From: Pseudisothecium myosuroides
Lineage: Eukaryota > Streptophyta > Bryopsida > Hypnales > Lembophyllaceae
DNA: 64,000 nt
Assembly: GCA_951799445.1 (NCBI GenBank)
Contig: OX637291.1
Span: 13,456,501-13,520,500, forward strand
Direction of reading: 5' to 3'
Shown: piece by piece, positions 57,107 to 64,000 of the stretch
Position numbering within the stretch: position 1 is the stretch's first letter
Layout: each line of letters begins with the position of its first letter
Position numbers and translations under genes: made by a program
The notes under the pieces: generated by a model
The model's input: only the letters and a program-made list of their open reading frames with translations
Database searches by the model: none
What the model was told of the DNA's origin: nothing

Positions 57107-58085
57107 GTCGTGCTCCGAAGGACGATGCTATTTTGCGTGCGTAGAGCGGTGAGCATAGGGTCGCGAGCGTAGAATGCAAAAAGTTTGATAATTTCTTGAA
57201 ACGGGCAATAAAAAGAAAGTTTAGGATTTTTTTTTGAAGGAAGAATTCTTAAATTAGTATTAATGATGGACCTATGACCGTAGAATATTTTGCAAAATTT
57301 TTCTGCATAAAAAGTGTAGGGTGGCCAAATATGTATTTTAAGGTCGAGGAAAGATGCAAGTTTTGAGATGAAGGGTCTATAACCGTGGAGTCTAGGGATA
57401 CGAATGATTAAAAGATATAATTTTTGTGGTCGTTAATGTAAGCGCCATGGAAACAAGAAATGGTGGATATTGTGAGGGATGAAAGAGATTTCTTTGCAAT
57501 AGAGGTGTTCGAGAGAGTTCTAGAGAGGGAAAGAGGGAGTAAGAGAGTTCAAGAGAGGGACAATTGGTATGGAGGATTTACATAATTTGAGAGACGGGGG
57601 CCCAAGGTTAGATTAAAGAGGGTCAAGGCATTAGATAGGGAAAGCAAAGGAAATAAGCGAGGGTTATGTAGACGTTTTTTTTGGAGACAGAGATTGGAAG
57701 TGGAGAAGTTAAGGGTTAATTGGAGGAACAATTAAGGAGTGGGTTTAGGGTGGGAGAAAGAGACGGATAATGAGGCCAGAAAATGGATGTTGTTTAGTTT
57801 AGGAAAAATTTTGCAATCAATAAGGGGGTTTGGTATGAGGTTTTCAGATCTGTTGGAGGGAGACGTACTTGGATTTAGGTTTAAGGTAGAGAATAGGAAG
57901 GAGGCGGGGACTAAGGATTGGGGTGAGTTAGTGGCAGTTGAATAAAAATTGAGCCATGCAAACAAAAATTGGGCAAATGATTTAGGTACCAACATGACCA
58001 TGTACAAGCTTCGATGGTGGCCCTTTTAGTCTCACCATCATTTTCGTATTAGTGGAAAATAATGTCTTAATAGTACGGACAATAA
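57107..58085. other. region between the HAD-like gene and the MULE-like transposase
   Basis: Purine-rich runs (57480-57560, AGAGAG/GGGAG). No convincing gene; ORFs at 57549-58007 (-) lack domains. It could hold the promoter of the exon at 57106. Confidence 0.35.
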
Positions 58086-61002
58086 TTACGCTCCATAATG
58101 CTTTAGGAGCAAAATCTGAAGAACTCTTTTAATCTCATTCCAGGTGAAACTAGGAGCGTAAATGAAGATATCAACCTCCGGATCTAGGCTACAGACTATG
58201 TTGAAGATGAAATAGATGTGCTTACAATACGTCCATGCACTGCGCTTGCCGAGTGACTTGTCAGACATATCCTTGAAAGATTGGCAGTCACAGTTCGGGA
58301 ACTGGCCAATTGTCAACAAGTACTTAGGAACCTTAAATATGCTTCTAGACTCAAAAGTCACAATGCAGCCCAAAGCTGGAGGAGGTACCATCAGAATTGA
58401 GCAGATCTTTCCAACAACTGATAGAGCAGAGGCGCAGCTATTATGATGTTTGGTAGTCGGAGCAGAAGGATTTCTTCTAATATTCTTACCATATCTCTTT
58501 GTGGAGTGATCCGTAGGGTTAGAGGGTGGAGGATAATCGTCTAGATTCACGGATATTCCGTCATTGAAGAGTTGTCGTGGAGACAATTGGACGCGCTTGG
58601 CAAGAGAGAACTCGACATTTTCTAGAGAGAGAATCTCTTTCCTGCTTAAGTTTGTGCCCATAATAATAGGCCAGACATCCGGGATAGGCGGTTTGGAAAC
58701 CACCCATTTTTGACTAGTGCCCTCCACACAGCAATGGATGTTATCATTGCAGAAGAAAAATCGCATTCTCTCCAATCTAGTCTTCTTATAATTGTTCATG
58801 AGACCAGTATAAGTAAGGGCAGCTGTACTGTGATTGTCTTGCACAATCCTGGCCACGCACTTCTTCTTTGTCTTGACTTGCAGCGTAAAACAAGCTTTAG
58901 CAAATGTCTTTAGCAGCCTTGCAATATGCCACTAGTGTTCATTGCAAACGATTTCCTGAACAAATTTGACGTGGTGCACCCTAGCGGAAGTTGTAGGTGT
59001 CTTGGGAGGAAGATCTTCCAATTCTTCTAGCACATAATCGGGTTCGGATGGCGAATCTTCTGTAGTGAGGTCAACTATCTTTAGATCAATTTTTGAACCT
59101 GGTGGAAGATCTGATTTCTGACACGTAGGCGAGATATGCTTATCTTGTCTGGACGGTGCGAATCAAATTTTGAACCTGGTGGAAGATCTGATTTCCGTTT
59201 GGTGGAAACAAATACTTCTTCACCCTCGAGGTGAGGTTGGCGTGTGCAGAAGTCGTCAGCACCTGGCATGTCGACAAGGGCGGCGTAAAGGACCTTAGCA
59301 TTTCCAGAGCGTTGAGCGGTGCGATGTGCAATACGAAGTCGGAGTTCTTCCTTGCCAGGACCTGTCCCCGCTTTCTCACCTTTGAGGAATTGGTAGTAGG
59401 CTACAACCTGCATAAACGCCCGGACCATGTTATCCACATTGGCAACATATAGGTCATTCCCCTTTTTGCCAGATTGATGCAGCCACTTGTTGTGAACAGA
59501 CTCCGCCAAATTACAAGATGGCATCTCAGCCAATTCAACTTCCAAAAGATCCTGCGAGGCAACATTTAAAGTTAGATGTTTGAATGAATAGCCAAAGAAA
59601 AAGGATTAAAGTAGGTCTCAAATAGCTACCTCAACAGGCATCCACGGAGGAGAGACCACCAATGTCGATTCTCTCCCATCATTGGCTTCAGGTAGGGTTA
59701 CGGTGTTAAGGAGAGGTGCCGCTGATATTGGCTGCGCATCAGGAACAAGGCCAATATCCGCACCGTACTACTGGGCAGGCAAAATCAAGAATTTTGAACA
59801 AACAATAAGCACTGTCAATATTGGTTGTGGTTTAGAAAATAGAACTTCTAATTGTTGTAATGTGATTATAAAACTTACCAGCTCCATGAACCCGCCCCAT
59901 TGACGATATCTAAAGTGCCAAAAAGCTAGCCATGCGCCTCTTCTAAGGAGGTGGAATTCTTGTATTGTTTGTAGATTCGTCAATGTTGCTCTTGAAGTTC
60001 TGCCCTGATATCCGCCTTGGTGTGTTTCTCTAAGGATTGCAACCAATGAAATAGGCAAGTTCGCTCCCGATTTACCATAGGCAGAGATAGATCGCCACTC
60101 CCATAGACGATACGCATTGCATTCCAATTTGCTTAGGCACTGTTGGCCATAATTCCTTTAAAATTTGGATTGGAAATATCATGCCTACTGGAAACTGCAT
60201 TCAAATTTTTCCAGAACACTTATTGTGCTACTACATTCTCGGATTGCATATTGCAAACAGCGATAGTCATGACTTGGCAGTAAGTAGAATCATACACGTG
60301 GCAGGCCATAGTGGTCCAAGACTTGACCTGTTTGACATGGTCAAACATCATCCAAGCGTCCTCCAAGTCTCCAACTGGTTGCATGCGCTTAACCAAGTCT
60401 ACCCCACTCCCGGGTCCCAGCTCCGCCATCTTGAAAATGAAGACTTTGTCAGACTCAGCACCTTGTCCAGGAAAACGGTTTTCTTGGATGAAGGCCCATG
60501 TACTGGAGCCCCGCAGCCTAGTAATACTGTCCATTACCTCAAAACGACGCAGATATCGAAATGTGGTAACCTCATTACGAATACTGGGTGATGACATTTG
60601 CTTGAACTTGTCCAAAACGGGGACAAGTTCGTCCACTGCCAACATTTTATGGGGATTATCTTCTGCGCATAAAAGGAATTCGCCGAGGTATTCCTTACTG
60701 GCCTCAAGGACAATGGCAGAATTAGTCGCCGACGGAGTCCGTTCTACCTGCTCGCCAATAAGAGATCAAAGTTTTGCGGAGGAGTCTCTATAATTTCCCT
60801 TCTTCACTGGATGGCTATGGATTCCGAGATGCACGCAAGCTTGGGTCATCAAATTGGAGCCATGTATGTAGTAGATCCTAGCGGGGCAACTTCCAATGCA
60901 TGTCGGCGAAACTTGAGAGATTGAACATGCAACTGTAGAATGCAATGGAGGATCAGAATGTGGAACAAAGAGGGGACGAGGTACCATTCCACTCAGTTTC
61001 AT
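58086..61002 (-). pseudogene. MULE-like transposase with SWIM zinc finger, decayed
   Basis: Minus-strand fragments in order: N-terminal YIHGSNLMTQACVHLGIHSHP (about 60880-60810); a conserved region ending MACHVYDSTYCQVMTIAVCN (about 60320-60230), taken as the start of the MULE-type catalytic core; FWHFRYRQWGGFMELV (about 59925-59875) before a GTAAGT donor; CNLAESVHNKWLHQSGKKGN (about 59515-59455); and a C-terminal SWIM finger (CDC..CKH; about 58310-58210). In-frame stops include 60766-60768, 60220-60222, 60133-60135 and 59980-59982, plus at least one frameshift. A 75-bp local duplication lies near 59088-59196. SWIM fingers are typical of MULE/FAR1-type proteins. This copy should be inactive. 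Terminal repeats were not found. Confidence 0.75.
59088..59196. repeat. 75-bp local duplication inside the MULE-like pseudogene
   Basis: TTTTGAACCTGGTGGAAGAT with flanks occurs at about 59092 and 59167. It ends the local open frame early. Confidence 0.7.
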
Positions 61003-61720
61003 TCAACGGTGACAGTCGGTGCCGTCGGTGTCGTGGTGAGAGGGGTGCGCTTAGAGAACACGCGAAGTGTCTGGCTGCTAGTTGTAGAATTTCGATGGTG
61101 ATTTTTCTAACTTGTATCTTCTTTTGGTCTTCAAAGTTTTCAAAGTCTTCAAACTTGAATCTTCACTCGATCTTCATCCATCCTATCCTGTGGTGGCTCT
61201 AAAAGGTCTAGGTAAGGGGGTGTAATAAGAAACAAGTTTTCGGACGGGTAAAACGAGACAACAGAACACGAGCTGTCGTCCGGATGATGGGCTCCTAAAC
61301 TTCAAATTCACTGGTCAACTGGTCATTAATCCAGCCTCACCAATGAGAGCGACATAAGATTCGACCATGTGGGTGATCAATCTCACTTCGTCGCCCACAA
61401 CACAAAAAGAGGCTAGTTGGATACCCAAATAGCCTGCAACAAATTTACAATGCAGAATTGAATGCAACGATCCTCCAAAGCTGGATTAGAACAACAATTA
61501 AAGACAACGGGCCTCCAAAGCTGGTCAGGAATGACAAAGCCACAAGTCACAACACACGGATAGGTCCTCGGCATGTACGGTCTTTGAATCTTCAAACCTT
61601 CATATCTTGGACTCTTCAAGTCTTCAAGTCTCCCAAAGAAATATAGAAAGAAGTATGAAACTACAATCTAGTATGACTGCGTTCTTTGATCTACTCTCAA
61701 ATATGAATCCAAGCTCCAAA
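61003..61720. other. boundary region between the MULE-like and Ty3/gypsy remnants
   Basis: Contains short TCTTCAAA/TCTTCAAG iterations (about 61125-61160 and 61585-61635). No gene. Confidence 0.35.
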
Positions 61721-61734
61721 TGCTAAGTGCAATA

Positions 61735-62400
61735 GCAATTTGGAAAGCTAATAAGATAAACTAATACCCCTCAAAATCTCAACTTAAACTAAGTTACTGT
61801 CCAAAAGTTATGAACAAGAAAAGTCTTGGCCTTTTCATTTGAAGGCAGCAGACCTCTCTTACTTCAAGACCCTACAACTCCTTCACTTCTTATTAAAATT
61901 TCAAGTTTAATAACTTTTTGGAAAGCTAAACTTACAAACTAACTTCTCCTTAAATCTCAAAGAAAAATAAGGTACTGTTCAAGAGTTATGGCGAAGCAAA
62001 GTCTCAGCCTTCTCTTTAGAAAGGCAGCAGACCTCTTCTACTTCAAGAACCCACAATTTTCTCTAAACAACTTCAATTGCTTCGAATGATATGTCTCCAG
62101 AAAGCTAAAAAAAACTTCTTTAATGCTTGAAAATCTCAAGAAGAAAAACAAAACCTACAAACTTTGGTGTCTGCTCGAATCTCTGCTCTTCTTTGTCGGG
62201 TGGCAACAGACCTTCTTCCACTCACTCGTTTGTAACTTTTTGCTCACAACTCCAAATCAAGCAAATGAAGTGTCTTTAGAAGCGCAAAATCATAAAGAAT
62301 AAACTCTCAAATTTTCATTTCAAAAACATTTTTTTAACAAAAGATATGGCTGATCAAAATCTTCAGCCTTTCTCTCCACACTCTTCTCTTCTCTCTCTCT
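61735..62400. repeat. imperfect ~180-bp tandem repeats, 3-4 units
   Basis: GGCAGCAGACCTC recurs at about 61842 and 62023, with GGCAACAGACCTT at 62201, within longer shared blocks (GAAAGCTAAA, AAATCTCAA, AAAGTTATG, CTCAGCCTT). Spacing is 178-181 bp. It lies where the 3' LTR of the minus-strand Ty3/gypsy element would be expected. Confidence 0.7.
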
Positions 62401-62678
62401 CTCAAAAAATCCCACACTAAGATTCCTTCTCCCCTTTTTCCTCCCCATCTAAGGTGAGAGGTGGGGGCACTTCAGCCCATGCCTCTACCAAGGCCCACCT
62501 AAGATTCTAACCACTTCCCCATTCACACTCACTCCAACTGTAGTCTTTCTTAACTAAAATTCTAATTTCAATTTACTTCTAATAAATACAATCACTCACT
62601 GTGATTTCAATAAACACTCAAAACATAATCTAAGAACTAAAACTTAACAAATATCAACTAGAGGTAAAAAACAAAGCT
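62401..62678. other. possible polypurine tract and LTR start of the minus-strand element
   Basis: On - a purine run (complement of 62430-62450, GGGGAGGAAAAAGGGGAGAA) is followed by TGTGGGATTTTTTG, which could be an LTR start. Not verified by a second LTR. Confidence 0.3.
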
Positions 62679-63125
62679 TTATTGCATTTGAAGAAACTTG
62701 AGAATACGTTTGACAGTAGCAGCAACATATTCTGCACGCTCAGCCTTTGTTAAAGGATTGACAGGCCCTTCCAACCATCGTTGGTGGCCACGACTACCTT
62801 CCACAGGCCGAACCATACAAAAATATTGGTCTTGGTTCTTGCCTTCATAACTCGCCTCGAACGTCACTTCACGAGTGCCTGGTTCAACACATCCCACTTG
62901 AAGTAAGATCACCAACGCTCGAGCATCAGCATCAAGATTACCGTGTCATCGCCGCTCCACACGAGGTTGTTTTGGTGGTTTGGACGGTTCGGCTTCATCT
63001 TGAGGACGCCTAATATCTTGCTGCAAAAGAGGTTGATCTAGCAATTGTGATAGTAAAAGTTCAAACTCAGCGTCCGGTTGTGGCTCTTCATCTTGAGACT
63101 CAGAAAAAACCCTCCAATTCGACAT
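62679..63125 (-). pseudogene. extra ORF downstream of pol in a Ty3/gypsy element, one in-frame TGA
   Basis: ATG at 63125, 148 codons to the stop at 62679, interrupted by TGA at 62946-62948 (likely from CGA). The N-terminal half is acidic and Gln-rich; the C-terminal half includes NPLTKAERAEYVAATVKRIL. No domain recognised and no membrane segment, so it is not an obvious env. It lies 3' of the integrase tail on the same strand. Confidence 0.5.
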
Positions 63126-63358
63126 TCGAACTACAAAGTAGAAAACAAACTTACTAATAAGGTTGAATGAAGGTTTAAGGCAAACCCATCCACTTATATA
63201 CTTCTATAGGATAACGTCACTTTTAAGCTTCTCAACCCATAGCGTCATTGTAAAGTTATTGAATAAAATATATAATAATATGTTTTTACAATATGTACTG
63301 ATATACAGCAGGACATTCACCCTCTCTAAACTTGCACATCCTCCGGTATGTGCCAAGT
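63126..63358. other. spacer between integrase tail and extra ORF
   Basis: AT-rich, no feature seen. Confidence 0.4.
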
Positions 63359-63676
63359 TTAGTCATCCTCAATATCTTGGGTTTCGTTAACTACATCTTC
63401 TAAATCTTGATCATCTTCTTCATCTTCTTCATCTTCTTGACCGTCATCCATCTTTTGAAAATCTAATTTTGCTTGAAGATCTTCAAGATGATATCTTCCG
63501 CTTCTTCGAAAAACCTTGATTCTTTTTCCAGCCACAGCAACACGTAAAGGAACCCCATCAAGTTTTCGTAGTAAATAGGTGCCGTTTGAGTGTACTTGCA
63601 CAACAACATACGGTCCAAACCATCTCTTCGCAAATTTTCTCACCGTACTATGTTGATGCTCCAACTGGGTTGTCAA
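63359..63676 (-). pseudogene. C-terminal end of a Ty3/gypsy integrase/Pol, truncated upstream
   Basis: Contains the GPF/GPY-type module KRWFGPYVVVQVHSNGTYLL and PLRVAVAGKRIKVFRR, then a long acidic tail (DEEDEEDDQDLEDV). The upstream reading frame is lost at about 63677 where a GC-rich sequence begins, so the rest of Pol is either displaced by an insertion or deleted. A different element from the one at 44361-56295: opposite strand and different tail. Confidence 0.75.
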
Positions 63677-64000
63677 AACTGAACGTCCGGGACCAAATCA
63701 CGTCCAAAATCCGGACGTCTGGACGGTCGGATGTCGGGACGCAGCGTCCGATCGGACGAGGTGGGTAAAACTGCCGTAAAAAAAAATTACCTCAGGTAAT
63801 TCGGACGCCGCGGTCGGCGGTCGGCGGTCGTCTTGACGACCGCGTCGATCGGCGGACGCCGGTCGGTCGGCTTTCCGCTGTCGATGAGCCGACCGCGTCG
63901 GTCGGCTGCCGGTGTCGGTAATCGGGGTCGGCGTTGAGTCGGTCGGGGCGGTCGGCCGGAGGGGTTCAGGATTTCAGGCTGTCACTTTAACAGGGACGGA
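63677..64000. other. GC-rich, GGTCGGC-rich sequence at the window end
   Basis: Dense in GTCGG/CCGAC and CGGTCGGC with short palindromes (GTCCGATCGGAC). It contrasts sharply with the AT-rich neighbourhood and runs off the window. Probably the end of a transposon inserted into the integrase remnant, class unknown. Confidence 0.45.

Noticed and set aside
1..64000. CRISPR arrays, bacterial operons, phage genes
   Set aside because: Introns, LTRs and TATA boxes mark eukaryotic nuclear DNA; no direct-repeat/spacer pattern exists.

Overview
The window looks like nuclear DNA from a streptophyte plant. It is AT-rich with spliceosomal introns, and its repeats are PIF/Harbinger, Stowaway-like, CACTA-like and MULE-like transposons plus a Ty3/gypsy retrotransposon primed by tRNA-Asp. 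The MULE-like transposase with a SWIM zinc finger and the FCP1-type HAD gene remind me of families I associate with bryophytes and lycophytes. That placement is an impression from memory, not a search result. I saw no rRNA, tRNA or CRISPR features.

Layout. 1-8.2 kb: repeats, a long inverted repeat, and a complete-ended PIF/Harbinger element (2470-8228). It carries a Myb-like gene on + and a DDE transposase on -; the first is split by a 744-bp MITE and the second has three in-frame stops. 8.2-20.6 kb: AT-rich DNA packed with small elements, including a 1.7-kb element that carries only a Myb/SANT-like gene. 21.0-28.7 kb: two diverged tandem copies of an unrecognised single-exon gene. Copy 2 is intact; copy 1 is frameshifted and its 3' end is replaced by a CACTA-like MITE. 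29-41 kb: mostly non-coding, with elements bounded by TTAA, one candidate plastid-protein first exon, and very AT-rich tracts. 41.8-57.1 kb: a five-exon minus-strand gene with an FCP1/HAD phosphatase-like domain, whose proposed first intron holds an 11,935-bp Ty3/gypsy element (44361-56295). 58.1-61.0 kb: decayed MULE-like transposase. 61.2-64.0 kb: 3' part of another Ty3/gypsy element on - (integrase tail plus an extra ORF), ~180-bp tandem repeats, and a GC-rich terminus.

The most unusual object is the Ty3/gypsy element. Its 3,486-bp LTRs each contain a 564-codon ORF, and the predicted proteins of the two copies are identical. The LTRs differ by five transitions that I could find; the three inside the ORF are synonymous. 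The internal region has a gag-pol interrupted by three stops, and an in-frame deletion has removed the catalytic part of reverse transcriptase and the start of RNase H. The element therefore appears to have moved recently, using enzymes supplied in trans, while keeping an intact LTR-encoded protein of unknown function.

A second notable theme is several families of short elements flanked by TTAA with CCCTT/CCCCT termini, resembling piggyBac. One copy sits inside the terminal repeat of another, which directly shows duplication of TTAA. Almost every transposon protein gene is broken, mostly by stops that C-to-T change could explain.
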